Origin: Rhodococcus qingshengii
GTDB taxonomy: Bacteria; Actinomycetota; Actinomycetes; Mycobacteriales; Mycobacteriaceae
Direction: 5' to 3'
Assembly: GCF_021025955.1 (NCBI RefSeq)
Contig: NZ_JAJNCL010000003.1
Coordinates: forward strand, 248,001 to 312,000
Length of the DNA stretch: 64,000 nucleotides
Shown: positions 52,219 to 61,056 of the stretch, piece by piece
How the letters are laid out: every line of letters begins with the position of its first letter
Numbering within the stretch: the first letter of the stretch is position 1
Notes under the pieces: model-generated
The model's database searches: none
The model's input: only the letters and a program-made list of their open reading frames with translations
Told to the model about the DNA's origin: nothing
Made by a program: the position numbers and the translations under genes

Positions 52219-53748
52219 ATGGCGTCCGACATACTTGTGACCACGGCCGACGGCACCCTTCGCGGCCGCCGGGTGGGAAAACTTCGTGCCTGGCGCGGAA
52301 TTCCCTACGCCCGGCCGCCAGTCGGAACACTGCGTCTGACGCGACCCCAGCCGGTCACGCCGTGGACCGGAGAACGCGACGCGACCAGGTTCGGCGACGC
52401 GTCTGTCCAACACAAGAAGGGGCTGTTGCTCGCGCCCGGGAAGTACCAGCCGAGCAGCGAGGACTGCCTGACGCTCAACGTGCTCGCTCCCGCGAACACC
52501 GGCAATACTCCGCGTCCCGTCATGGTTTTCATCCACGGCGGGGCGAACACCATCGGAACCTCCGCGACCGGCTTGTACTCCGGTGTGTCCCTCGTCGAAC
52601 GCGGCGACGTCGTCTACGTCTCGATCAACTACCGGCTCGGCGCTCTGGGCTACCTCGATTTCACCCCGTTCTCCACATCCGAGCGCGTATTCGACTCCAA
52701 CCTCGGACTGCGCGATCAGGTCGCGGCCCTGCAGTGGGTGCAACGCAACATCGCCGCCTTCGGTGGGGATCCTGAAAAAGTCACGATTTTCGGTGAATCC
52801 GCCGGAGCCACCGCCGTCACCACCCTGATGGCGACTCCGGCTGCCAGGGGACTATTTGTCGGGGCTATCGCCGAGAGTTCGGCTCCGGATCTGGTCTCGA
52901 GCACGCAGCGATCGCATGCCTGGGGTGCGCGTTTCGTCGAGATCCTCAATTCCGGCCTACCGCCTGCGAAGGCCCTGACCTCGGCTACAGCCGTCGAATT
53001 GGGCAGAGCTGGAAGCAGACTGGGCGCCGAGGTACTCGCGAACACACCTGGACTACATCCCTTCGGACCGGTCGTCGACGGCGATTTCCTGCCGCGCTCC
53101 CCCCTGGACGCATTCAAAGAAGGATCGGCACACCAAGTGCCGATGATCATCGGCACCAACAGACGGGAGGGGACCCTGTTCCCGAAGGTGCTCGACGCAC
53201 TCCCGACCAACCCGTCGCGCATCGACACCATGTTCGCTCTCACCGATCCCGAGGCCGGGAAGCGCATCCTCGCAACCTATCCCGGCTACCCGGACGAGCA
53301 GTCCGCGATCGACGTCGGCGGAGACGTCACGTTCTGGCACCCGTCCGTGGAGTTGATGCAAGCGCACGCACAATCGGCGCCGACATACGCCTACCGATTC
53401 GACTTCGCGCCGACGATGATGCGCTGGCTCGGCCTCGACGCCACCCACGGATTCGAGATGTTCGCGGTCTTCGGCATCGGTGACACCCTTGTCGGGCGCG
53501 GCCTCACCCTTCCCGGCGGTCGACGCGGACTGCGCGCAGTCACCGAATCCGTTCAGGGACACTGGCTTCACTTCGCCAAGCACAGCTCGCCGCGCGGATC
53601 GTGGCCGCGCTACGAGGGGCAGGAGCGTCGGACCATGATCTTCGACGAGATCGTCCGCGTCGAGAACGATCCCAGACGTGAACAACGCTTGGCCTGGGCG
53701 GGATACAGCGGTTACCGTAGCCACGGCACCGACATCTCACTACCGTGA
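52219..53748 (+). CDS. Type-B carboxylesterase, copy 1
   Basis: A 509-residue alpha/beta hydrolase of the carboxylesterase type-B family. Oxyanion hole VMVFIHGGANTIG at about 102-114, nucleophile S194 in VTIFGESAGATAV, acid in the TNRREGTLF region, and the His of ATHGFEMFAVFG. No signal peptide, so it is probably cytoplasmic. It starts 30 bases after the disulfide reductase and overlaps copy 2 by four bases (GTGA). Substrates could be xenobiotic esters or lactones; sequence does not tell. Confidence 0.92.
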   Translation: MASDILVTTADGTLRGRRVGKLRAWRGIPYARPPVGTLRLTRPQPVTPWTGERDATRFGDASVQHKKGLLLAPGKYQPSSEDCLTLNVLAPANTGNTPRPVMVFIHGGANTIGTSATGLYSGVSLVERGDVVYVSINYRLGALGYLDFTPFSTSERVFDSNLGLRDQVAALQWVQRNIAAFGGDPEKVTIFGESAGATAVTTLMATPAARGLFVGAIAESSAPDLVSSTQRSHAWGARFVEILNSGLPPAKALTSATAVELGRAGSRLGAEVLANTPGLHPFGPVVDGDFLPRSPLDAFKEGSAHQVPMIIGTNRREGTLFPKVLDALPTNPSRIDTMFALTDPEAGKRILATYPGYPDEQSAIDVGGDVTFWHPSVELMQAHAQSAPTYAYRFDFAPTMMRWLGLDATHGFEMFAVFGIGDTLVGRGLTLPGGRRGLRAVTESVQGHWLHFAKHSSPRGSWPRYEGQERRTMIFDEIVRVENDPRREQRLAWAGYSGYRSHGTDISLP

Positions 53749-55217
53749 CGAGCCCTCTCGAGGTCACTCTCGATTCCGGGGTAGTACGCGGGCGACTCGA
53801 TCGAGGACTGCGCACCTGGCGGGCAATCCCCTACGCAGCGCCCCCGAGCGGCCCTTGGAGATTTCGCGCACCTCAGGCTGTGGAGGCCTGGAATGGTGTC
53901 CGCCCCGCGGAAGAATTCGGCTCTCCGTCTCCGCAGCGCAAGAGCAACTTCGACGAGAACTCTCTGTTCGTGAACGTCGTGGCCCCACAGTTGCCTTCGG
54001 ATTCGCTGCGACCGGTCATGGTCTTCATTCACGGCGGCGCGTACAACGGCGGGAATCCGTCGACGCCCATGTACCGCGGAACGAGCCTGGTCGAACGTGG
54101 CGACATCGTCTACGTCTCGATCCAATATCGTCTCGGCGCGTTGGGCTACCTCGATTTCAGTGAATATTCCACTGCGGAACAATCATTCGACACGAACCTC
54201 GGATTGCGCGATCAGATCGCCGCGCTGACGTGGGTCCAGCGCAACATCGCCTCTTTCGGTGGTGACGCGAACGCCGTCACCGTCTTCGGTGAATCGTCCG
54301 GCGCCAACGCTGTCACAACTCTGATGGCAACGCCGACGGCCCGAGGGTTGTTTGCTCGGGCCATTGCTCAAAGTCCGCCGGCTGCTTCGGCGTACGGAAA
54401 GCATCGAGCGCATCGATGGGCGCGCGAGTTCCTCGAGATCGCAGACGCACCGGTAACCGATCCAGCCTCGTGGCTACGCTCCGCTTCGGTGAACGAACTA
54501 GTCGATGCCGGCGAAGAACTTGCGCGACGCGGCGCGGACGAAGAACCCGGAACACGGGCATTCGCCCCTGTAGTGGGTGACGACATTCTTCCCGAACACC
54601 CGCTCGACGTGTTCGCCGCCGGACGGGCCCACCCCGTTCCGCTGCTCGTCGGTTCGAATCTCCATGAGGGAAGAATCTTCCCGCGCGTTCTCGACATCTT
54701 GCCTACCAACCCGGTTCGGATCGAGAAGATGTTCTCCCACACCACCCGTGAAGTGAAAGCACGTGCGCTCGCGGCGTATCCCACGTATCCGCATCGTTTC
54801 GCTGCTGCAGATCTCGGCGGCGACATCACGTTCTGGGAACCGGCGATACTGTGTGCACAGGGTCATTGCCAGGTAGCTCCTACCTACAGTTACCGCTACG
54901 ATTTTGCGCCTCGCCTGCTCAGACTCATCGGCATGGGCGCTACCCATGCCACCGAATTGCTTGCGGTCTTCGGCCGTTCGGATGCACTCACCGCGGCCTT
55001 GACCGCGGTCGGTGGACGTCGCGGACTGGCCGCGGTGACCTCCACCATGCAGCGCCACTGGATCCATTTCAGCCGACACGGAGTGCCGGACCAGGATTGG
55101 CCCGCCTACTCCGTCCCGGAGCGGCAAACGATGATCTTCGACGAGACGTCCAGAGTGGAGAACGACCCGATGGGTGAGCGTCGACGCGCCTGGATCGGCT
55201 ACGAGCACCGACGCTGA
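53745..55217 (+). CDS. Type-B carboxylesterase, copy 2
   Basis: A 490-residue paralogue of the preceding gene with the same landmarks: VMVFIHGGAYNGG, S184 in VTVFGESSGANAV, the SNLHEGRIFPRV acid region, and GATHATELLAVFG for the His. The two share long near-identical blocks (SLVERGD-VYVSI-YRLGALGYLDF, NLGLRDQ-AAL-WVQRNIA), so they come from a tandem duplication but have diverged widely. The start GTG overlaps the copy 1 stop. Translation is coupled, and a shared role, maybe as heteromer or with different substrates, is inferred. Confidence 0.92.
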   Translation: MTSPLEVTLDSGVVRGRLDRGLRTWRAIPYAAPPSGPWRFRAPQAVEAWNGVRPAEEFGSPSPQRKSNFDENSLFVNVVAPQLPSDSLRPVMVFIHGGAYNGGNPSTPMYRGTSLVERGDIVYVSIQYRLGALGYLDFSEYSTAEQSFDTNLGLRDQIAALTWVQRNIASFGGDANAVTVFGESSGANAVTTLMATPTARGLFARAIAQSPPAASAYGKHRAHRWAREFLEIADAPVTDPASWLRSASVNELVDAGEELARRGADEEPGTRAFAPVVGDDILPEHPLDVFAAGRAHPVPLLVGSNLHEGRIFPRVLDILPTNPVRIEKMFSHTTREVKARALAAYPTYPHRFAAADLGGDITFWEPAILCAQGHCQVAPTYSYRYDFAPRLLRLIGMGATHATELLAVFGRSDALTAALTAVGGRRGLAAVTSTMQRHWIHFSRHGVPDQDWPAYSVPERQTMIFDETSRVENDPMGERRRAWIGYEHRR

Positions 55218-55224
55218 AGCCCGG

Positions 55225-55650
55225 TCAGAAGAACTGGCCTTTCACGAAACCTGCGAGCAGGACCGCGAATCCGCCCACCTCACCGAGAATCAGCAGGAAC
55301 ATTCCGAGGTGCAGGGGCGGACCGGCGGACTCGAACTGATTGTCGGTGTCCTTCATCGTACCGTGAGCGATGTAGCTGAAAATCGCTGCGAGAAAGAAGA
55401 ACACGACCACTGCGGCACTGGTCAGGTTGATCCACGTCGGCCACGCACTGAGTTCGACGAACACCGCGATCAGCAGCGTCGCAAACGAGTACATCAGGGC
55501 AGCGCGGTGGGCGATGTCGACATACGGATGGGCGAGGTGATTATCCGAGGTGGCCATCTGTTGGTACTTCCAGATTCCCAGGCACAGGGAGAGAAGGAAG
55601 ATCAGACCGGCCGCGAGCAGCGTCAGTGTCGTGTCGATCCCCAGGGTCAT
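55225..55650 (-). CDS. Four-helix membrane protein, unknown function
   Basis: A 141-residue protein with four membrane helices: TLTLLAAGLIFLLSLCLGIW, ALMYSFATLLIAVFVELSAW, LTSAAVVVFFFLAAIFSYIA and GMFLLILGEVGGFAVLLAGF. His residues occur near helices 2 and 3 (HPYVDIAHR, IAHGTMKD), but no cofactor motif is certain. It follows the cupin regulator gene with a four-base overlap (ATGA), so the two are co-translated. The gene ends seven bases from the convergent esterase. I do not recognise a characterised family. Confidence 0.8.
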   Translation of the reverse strand: MTLGIDTTLTLLAAGLIFLLSLCLGIWKYQQMATSDNHLAHPYVDIAHRAALMYSFATLLIAVFVELSAWPTWINLTSAAVVVFFFLAAIFSYIAHGTMKDTDNQFESAGPPLHLGMFLLILGEVGGFAVLLAGFVKGQFF

Positions 55651-56237
55651 CTGCTCACCCCGCAGTGCGCTTCCAGTGAGTCACCGCTGGGTGATCCAGT
55701 CGAAGGCCTGTCGTAGACGACAACCAGCACCACCGCACGATCTGCCGACACCGACCGCATCCGGTGTGGCGTATTCGCGTCGAAATACAGGCTGTCGCCG
55801 GCGTCGAGGTGCATCGTCTGCCCGGGGATTTCGAATTCGACGGAACCGGAGTGCACGAAAACGAATTCCTCCCCCGTGTGATCCATGAACTTGGGGCCCA
55901 TCACCGAGGCCGGGTGAACCACGAACGGCTGCATAGCCTTTCCGACCAGAGCCGGAGCGATCGGATCGTAGACAGAAGACTCGGCCGAGGCAGCCGGGTC
56001 GATCACCCGGTCTTTGGCACGCGCGATCGTCATGACGTTGCTCTCCATGCTGTCCGAAAACAGTTGTCCCACATCGGCATCGAGCACCCGCGCAATCTTG
56101 AGCGCTACCGCGATCGACGGCGTGCTGATGCCCCGCTCGACCTTCGAGAGGTAACTCTTCGTCAGACCGGTCTGCTCGGCCAAGCCCTCGAGCGTCAGAC
56201 CGGCGCGACGCCGATGTGTTCGCAGAAACGCTGCCAT
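55647..56237 (-). CDS. XRE-cupin transcriptional regulator
   Basis: A 196-residue regulator. The N-terminal helix-turn-helix contains LTLEGLAEQTGLTKSYLSKV followed by ERGISTPSIAVALKIARVLD. The C-terminal cupin domain contains EEFVFVHSGSVEFEIPGQTM and LDAGDSLYFDANTPHRMRSV, with the usual His/Asp/His pattern of metal or small-ligand binding. Relatives (PuuR, SutR and others) respond to polyamines, amino acids or sulfur compounds. It is divergent from the aldolase gene; a repeated ACTTTGTGTC sequence lies in the gap and is the likely operator. Confidence 0.92.
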   Translation of the reverse strand: MAAFLRTHRRRAGLTLEGLAEQTGLTKSYLSKVERGISTPSIAVALKIARVLDADVGQLFSDSMESNVMTIARAKDRVIDPAASAESSVYDPIAPALVGKAMQPFVVHPASVMGPKFMDHTGEEFVFVHSGSVEFEIPGQTMHLDAGDSLYFDANTPHRMRSVSADRAVVLVVVYDRPSTGSPSGDSLEAHCGVSR

Positions 56238-56253
56238 TCGATTCCTCTCACGA

Positions 56254-56351
56254 GACTTTGTGTCATCACCCTACCAACCGATTGACCTGCGATGATCAGC
56301 ACCATATGAACCTAAGGTTGCACATTTCCGTCGCATATGACACTTTGTGTC
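56254..56351. promoter_or_regulatory. Repeated ACTTTGTGTC sites in the divergent regulator/aldolase promoter
   Basis: ACTTTGTGTC occurs at 56255-56264 and again at 56342-56351; the second copy is part of the inverted repeat GACACTTTGTGTC (56339-56351). The palindrome AACCTAAGGTT (56309-56319) lies between. A pair of sites across a divergent promoter suits the XRE-cupin regulator. Confidence 0.6.
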
Positions 56352-56402
56352 CTATAAGCGACTGTATGTCATCGACTCCCGAGTCCCGAGAAAGGCACAC
56401 CC

Positions 56403-57188
56403 ATGACCGACACGATGCATGCGAGCAAACAAGAACTCATGGCCACCGCCGAGACGAAGATGCTCACCGAAGTAACCACCGGTAGTTGGACCCTTCGACA
56501 GAAGATCGCGCTGACCTGCAGAGCTCTGTCGGACGCCGGCCACGATTCCGGCCTTGCCGGCCAGATCTCCGCCCGCGGTGAGCGGCCTGGCACGTTTGTC
56601 ACCCAGCGACTCGGCCTCGGGTTCGACGAGATCACCGAGGAAAACCTCCTGCTGGTCAACGAGGATCTCGAGGTTCTGGACGGCGAGGGAATGCCGAACC
56701 CCGCCAACAGGTTCCACAGCTGGATCTACCGCGCCCGACCCGACGTCAACTGCATCGTCCACACGCACCCATTGCACGCGACGGCGTTGTCGATGCTCGA
56801 GATTCCCCTCGTCGTATCCCAGATGGACATCGCACCCCTCTACGACGATTGCGCATTTCTTGCCGATTGGCCCGGAGTTCCTGTGGGAAACGAGGAGGGC
56901 GAAATCATTTCGGCGGCACTCGGTGACAAGCGGGCAATTCTGCTCGCTCACCACGGCCAACTCGTCGTCGGCAATACCGTCGAAGAGGCCTGTTCCCTCG
57001 GGCATCTGATCGAGCGAGCCGCGCGGCTGCAGTTGCTGGCGATGGCGGCCGGCGACATCAAGCCACTACCGCCTCGCCTGGCGAAAGAGGCACACGATTG
57101 GACGCTGACCCCTCGGCGCAGCGAGGCGAACTTCGCGTACTACGCCCGTCGCGCTCTCCGCAATCATCCCGACACACTGACCAACTGA
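56403..57188 (+). CDS. Class II aldolase/adducin-family protein
   Basis: A 261-residue zinc aldolase-type protein. The nucleotide/substrate loop is ALTCRALSDAGHDSGLAGQI. The zinc histidines are in NCIVHTHPLHATALSMLEIP and AILLAHHGQLVVGNTVEEAC. The family includes fuculose-1-phosphate aldolase, decarboxylases and hydratases; the substrate here cannot be assigned. It has a normal ATG with GAGAAAGG before it, and a DapA-like gene follows 33 bases later in the same unit, suggesting a short degradation pathway for a hydroxy-acid or keto compound. Confidence 0.9.
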   Translation: MTDTMHASKQELMATAETKMLTEVTTGSWTLRQKIALTCRALSDAGHDSGLAGQISARGERPGTFVTQRLGLGFDEITEENLLLVNEDLEVLDGEGMPNPANRFHSWIYRARPDVNCIVHTHPLHATALSMLEIPLVVSQMDIAPLYDDCAFLADWPGVPVGNEEGEIISAALGDKRAILLAHHGQLVVGNTVEEACSLGHLIERAARLQLLAMAAGDIKPLPPRLAKEAHDWTLTPRRSEANFAYYARRALRNHPDTLTN

Positions 57189-57221
57189 ATTTCGTTTCCC
57201 ACCAACAGAACTGAGAGCCCC

Positions 57222-58124
57222 ATGAGCAGCACCATCAAGGGAATCGTCGCCTATCCCATCACCCCGTTCGACCGGGACACCGGAGCATTCGATCCCAAGC
57301 CGCTACACACGCTCCTAGACAGCATGATCAGCAGTGGTGTCGACGCGATAGCCCCACTCGGCAGCACCGGTGAGAGCGCCTATCTCGACGATGCAGAGTG
57401 GGAGTCGGTCGCTCGGGAAACTGTCGACTACGTCGACCGCCGAGTCCCCACCGTAGTCGGAGTGTCGGATCTGACGACGGCGGGAGCACTCCGCCGGGCA
57501 TCGATCGCGGCAGACGCCGGAGCCGACGCAATGATGATCCTCCCCACGTCGTACTGGCATCTGGGTGAGCAGGAGATTCGTGAACATGTCACTGTGGTAG
57601 CCGATTCCGTCGACATTCCGACGATGATCTACAACAATCCAGCCACCACCGGTATCGACATGTCGCCGGACTTTCTCGTCGATCTCGTCTCCACCGTCGA
57701 CGGCATCACGATGATCAAGGAATCCACCGGCGACATCACCCGGATGAACCGCATCAACGAACTGAGCGGTGGCACGATCCCCTTCTTCAACGGCAGCAAT
57801 CCTCTTGCACTGCAATCTTTCTCTTCCGGTGCAAACGGATGGTGCACGGCAGCCCCGTGTCTGGCCCCCGAACAGGTGGTGCACTTCTGGCGTCTACTCG
57901 AATCCGGTGATCGGTCGGGTGCCGCCGCTGTGTTCGAACAGATCGAGCCACTACTGAAGGTCCTCGTCAGTCGCGGACTGCCGTCGACGGTCAAAGCCGG
58001 GTTGGAATTTCTCGGCGTCGACGCCGGCCTTCCCCGCCGGCCCCTGCTGCCCCTCGACGACAACACCAGGATTGCTCTGTCCGATGCGTTGTCGGTGGCT
58101 CGCGGTGTAATCGTCGCGTCGTGA
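57222..58124 (+). CDS. DapA-family lyase/aldolase
   Basis: A 300-residue member of the dihydrodipicolinate synthase/N-acetylneuraminate lyase family. The Schiff-base lysine is K166 (GITMIKESTGD) and the proton-relay tyrosine is Y137 (MIYNNPATTG); the binding loop is GSTGES (47-52). DapA proper is usually with dapB, while this gene is with a class II aldolase and a cupin regulator, so it is more likely a catabolic lyase (for example on 2-keto-3-deoxy acids or hydroxyproline derivatives). This assignment is inference. Confidence 0.9.
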   Translation: MSSTIKGIVAYPITPFDRDTGAFDPKPLHTLLDSMISSGVDAIAPLGSTGESAYLDDAEWESVARETVDYVDRRVPTVVGVSDLTTAGALRRASIAADAGADAMMILPTSYWHLGEQEIREHVTVVADSVDIPTMIYNNPATTGIDMSPDFLVDLVSTVDGITMIKESTGDITRMNRINELSGGTIPFFNGSNPLALQSFSSGANGWCTAAPCLAPEQVVHFWRLLESGDRSGAAAVFEQIEPLLKVLVSRGLPSTVKAGLEFLGVDAGLPRRPLLPLDDNTRIALSDALSVARGVIVAS

Positions 58125-58183
58125 CGTGACGTGGGAGTGGGTTCCGGCAAGATGGGATGCACACCGACCGAAGGAGGGGCACC

Positions 58184-59065
58184 ATGTCCGTAGATTCACG
58201 GTCTGCGAGGATTGCCGTCACCGGCGCTACCGGTCATATCGGCGGCCTGGTGGCCGCGTCGTTGGCCGACGCCGGTGTCCCGCAGCGGCTGATCGCACGT
58301 TCGGTCAATCGATTACCGCAGCTCGCCGGTGCCGATTCTGCCGAGACCACGTACGGCGATCGCGAGCGCGCGCTCGCGGCTCTGGCCGGAATCGACACCC
58401 TTTTCATGGTGTCGGCGGCCGAAAGCGCAGATCGCCTGGATCAACATCGCACCTTCGTCGACGCCGCAGCGGCGGCCGGGGTCAGGCACATCGTGTACAC
58501 GTCGTTCCTCGGCGCCGCTCCGGACGCGACGTTCACGCTCGCTCGCGATCACTGGGTCACCGAAGAACACATCCGTGCATCTGGACTCGCATTCACCTTC
58601 CTGCGCGACAGCTTCTACCTCGATTTCCTACCCGCTCTCGCCGGCGAAGACGGTGTGATCCGCGGCCCCGCCGGGAACGGTCTCGTCGGCGCCGTAGCGC
58701 GGTCCGACATTGCTGCCGTCGCTGTCTCGGTCCTCAAGGATCTGGATTCCCATCTCGGACAGACGTACAACCTGACCGGACGGGAGGCGCTGACGCTCTC
58801 CGAGGCTGCGAGCATCATCACCGAAGTCACCGGCAAGCAGACCACGTACGTCGAGGAAACTGTCGAGGAAGCCTACGAGTCGCGGGCGTCGTACAACGCA
58901 CCCGAATGGGAGCTCGATGCTTGGGTGTCGACGTACACCGCAATCGCGCAGGGTGAATTGGCACTGATCACGGGCACTGTCGAAGAACTTGTCGGCCGGC
59001 CTCCAGTCACGCTGCGTGAATTCCTCACGGCAGAGACCGACACCACCGAGGTCGAAACCGCCTGA
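58184..59065 (+). CDS. NmrA/SDR-like NAD(P)-binding oxidoreductase
   Basis: A 293-residue atypical SDR of the NmrA/QOR2 group. The dinucleotide loop is RIAVTGATGHIGGLVAASLA. The middle has GVRHIVYTSFLGAAPDATFT, with no classical YxxxK catalytic pair, and the end ELVGRPPVTLREFLTAETD is typical of quinone reductase-like proteins. The start is ATG 58184 with AAGGAGGGG at ideal spacing; upstream in-frame codons are rejected. It overlaps the helicase gene by one base (TGATG). Confidence 0.92.
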   Translation: MSVDSRSARIAVTGATGHIGGLVAASLADAGVPQRLIARSVNRLPQLAGADSAETTYGDRERALAALAGIDTLFMVSAAESADRLDQHRTFVDAAAAAGVRHIVYTSFLGAAPDATFTLARDHWVTEEHIRASGLAFTFLRDSFYLDFLPALAGEDGVIRGPAGNGLVGAVARSDIAAVAVSVLKDLDSHLGQTYNLTGREALTLSEAASIITEVTGKQTTYVEETVEEAYESRASYNAPEWELDAWVSTYTAIAQGELALITGTVEELVGRPPVTLREFLTAETDTTEVETA

Positions 59066-60858
59066 TGCCACCACGCAAAGCAACCACGGCGCGCAAGGCT
59101 GCCGCAAAGAAGGCTGCACCGAAGAAGGCTGCTCCCAAGAGGAGTGCAAGCAAGAAGAGTGCAACCAAGAAGACCGCCGCAAAGAAGAGACCTCGCGCTG
59201 TGATGCCCGACGTTCCGACAGCCGGTCCGGGCGAACGAGTCTGGCTTCTTGACGTACCCTTTCGGACGCCGGCGCCTGGTGCGCAGTTCGTCAAGAAATG
59301 GAAGAGCTACGCGTGGGTGGGTACGGAGTTGCCCGTAGAACTCGCTCCATTCAAGGCACTCCCCTTCTCGTATCAGCAGTGGGTAGAGGACGACATCAAT
59401 GACAGCACCGGCGAACGTCCCGTTGCTGCACCCAAAATTCCTCGGCCCGAGCAGGTTTCGGGGGCCGACGCCGTCGTCGATGCCGCTCGCGCCGGCAAAC
59501 GCGGATTTCTGTTGGCAGACAATGCCGGCCTCGGTAAGACACTGATCGCAGTGATGTCGGCCAAGACGATTGCCGAAGAGCGCGGCGAAACCAACATCCT
59601 CGTCCTCGTCGATCGACCCGCACAGATCACCATTCCGCATTGGCGCTATTCCATCGCCTCGGTGGGCGACGGTGGATTCCGCTGGCTGATCATGTCGCCT
59701 GACCAACTGAAGAAACTGATCGCGCGAAACGGCCGCCCCAAGTACACGTTCGGTGTGGTGATTGCGGACGAGGCCCAGCTGTACAGCAACGACACACAGC
59801 GCACGGCTGCATTCGAGAAAGTCGCGCGCTTTTCGAATGCTCACGAGCAAGCGCCGTTCGTCCTGTCCGTGACAGCAACACCGGGACATACGCCGGCAGA
59901 TCAGCGTTACCTGGCACCGCTTTTTGCGCAGCTGCATTCAGAACCTTCGGAGTACTGGTCCGACCTGGGCGCCAGGCTGGTCGAGTCCGGCCTTCCGCTG
60001 GACAAGTCCTATGGGAAGTGGACATGGAGCACAGAGGCGAAGGAATCACCTGCGCTGCAATCTCAAGCGCTCGAGACCGTGCGTGGGTGGATGTCGAACA
60101 GTAAACCGCCCTTGATGATTCATCGACCGACGCCGTGGGGACCCGTTCCGCTCGACGGTATGCCGATCGACCTCACCCATGCCCAGCGCGCCGAGTACGA
60201 GACGGAGTGGGCCGAGTACGCCTACGAAATGGGATTGGCCCGTAAGAGCCGCAACATCGCGCGCGGCCGTGCGCTGGTTCTCCGCTACCGACAGAAAGCG
60301 GGCATGATCCGCGCCGAGTCGACGGCCCAGTGGGCGCAGGCCCAAGTCAAGGCAGGCAAGCAGGTGTTGGTGGCCGTCGAATTCGTCTCCACAGCAGGCG
60401 ATCCACTGGTCGAAATGATCGAAGCCGCCGGGATCTCGGTGGCAAAACTGTTCGGCGCGGTGCCGGACAAGGAGGGTCAACGTCTGCGGTTTCAACGCGG
60501 GGACGCACCGGTCATCGTCTTCAATGTCACGACCTCGATCTCGCTCCATGCCAACGAAGCACTCCCAGACGGCACTCACGCGTCCTCGCTGCCACGGACG
60601 GGGATCTTTCACCAACCTCGATACTCGGGAATCGCGGCAGAACAGACATTCGGTCGCTCACACCGCGACTACCAAACGTGTCCGTGGGTCATACCCTTCG
60701 GAGTGGGCACCAAGGAAGAGGACGTCGCCACGGTCATGTTGCGCAATCTCAATTCGGTCACAGGTCTGAAAGGTGGTGATCGATCCGGTCTGCGGTCGCT
60801 GTCCGAACTGCTCGGCGTCGAGTGGCTCGAGCCTGATGTCTTGACCTCGGAGGGTTGA
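59065..60858 (+). CDS. SF2-type helicase with histone-H1-like N-terminal tail
   Basis: A 597-residue protein. Residues 1-45 are a Lys/Ala/Pro tail (KKAAPKKAAPKRSASKKSAT and similar), like bacterial histone-H1-type proteins. The rest is an SF2/SNF2-like ATPase: Walker A NAGLGKTLIAVMSA (153-166), Walker B VVIADEAQLYSND (DEAQ 235-238), motif III SVTATPGHT, and motif VI-like EQTFGRSHRDYQ near the C terminus. The SNF2-like segment is short and lacks accessory domains. Such proteins occur in phage and actinobacterial genomes. It overlaps the NmrA-like gene by one base, which is odd for a DNA enzyme. A DNA-bound role (chromatin or phage response) is inferred. Confidence 0.85.
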   Translation: MPPRKATTARKAAAKKAAPKKAAPKRSASKKSATKKTAAKKRPRAVMPDVPTAGPGERVWLLDVPFRTPAPGAQFVKKWKSYAWVGTELPVELAPFKALPFSYQQWVEDDINDSTGERPVAAPKIPRPEQVSGADAVVDAARAGKRGFLLADNAGLGKTLIAVMSAKTIAEERGETNILVLVDRPAQITIPHWRYSIASVGDGGFRWLIMSPDQLKKLIARNGRPKYTFGVVIADEAQLYSNDTQRTAAFEKVARFSNAHEQAPFVLSVTATPGHTPADQRYLAPLFAQLHSEPSEYWSDLGARLVESGLPLDKSYGKWTWSTEAKESPALQSQALETVRGWMSNSKPPLMIHRPTPWGPVPLDGMPIDLTHAQRAEYETEWAEYAYEMGLARKSRNIARGRALVLRYRQKAGMIRAESTAQWAQAQVKAGKQVLVAVEFVSTAGDPLVEMIEAAGISVAKLFGAVPDKEGQRLRFQRGDAPVIVFNVTTSISLHANEALPDGTHASSLPRTGIFHQPRYSGIAAEQTFGRSHRDYQTCPWVIPFGVGTKEEDVATVMLRNLNSVTGLKGGDRSGLRSLSELLGVEWLEPDVLTSEG

Positions 60859-61056
60859 TCTTCCAATGACCGTCCAACGCGCACAAACGAACGATTTCGG
60901 AGGTTTGCCGAATTCCACTCCACCAAAACCAAATTCGGCTGACCGCTTCGTTCCTTTCAGGACCTTGGCACTCAGGTATCTGTGACCTGACGTGGCAGAC
61001 TCTTTCGAGTCGAGGTGCACCAGCCTCGAAACAGTGCCGAGAATGCGAGGGGTCCG

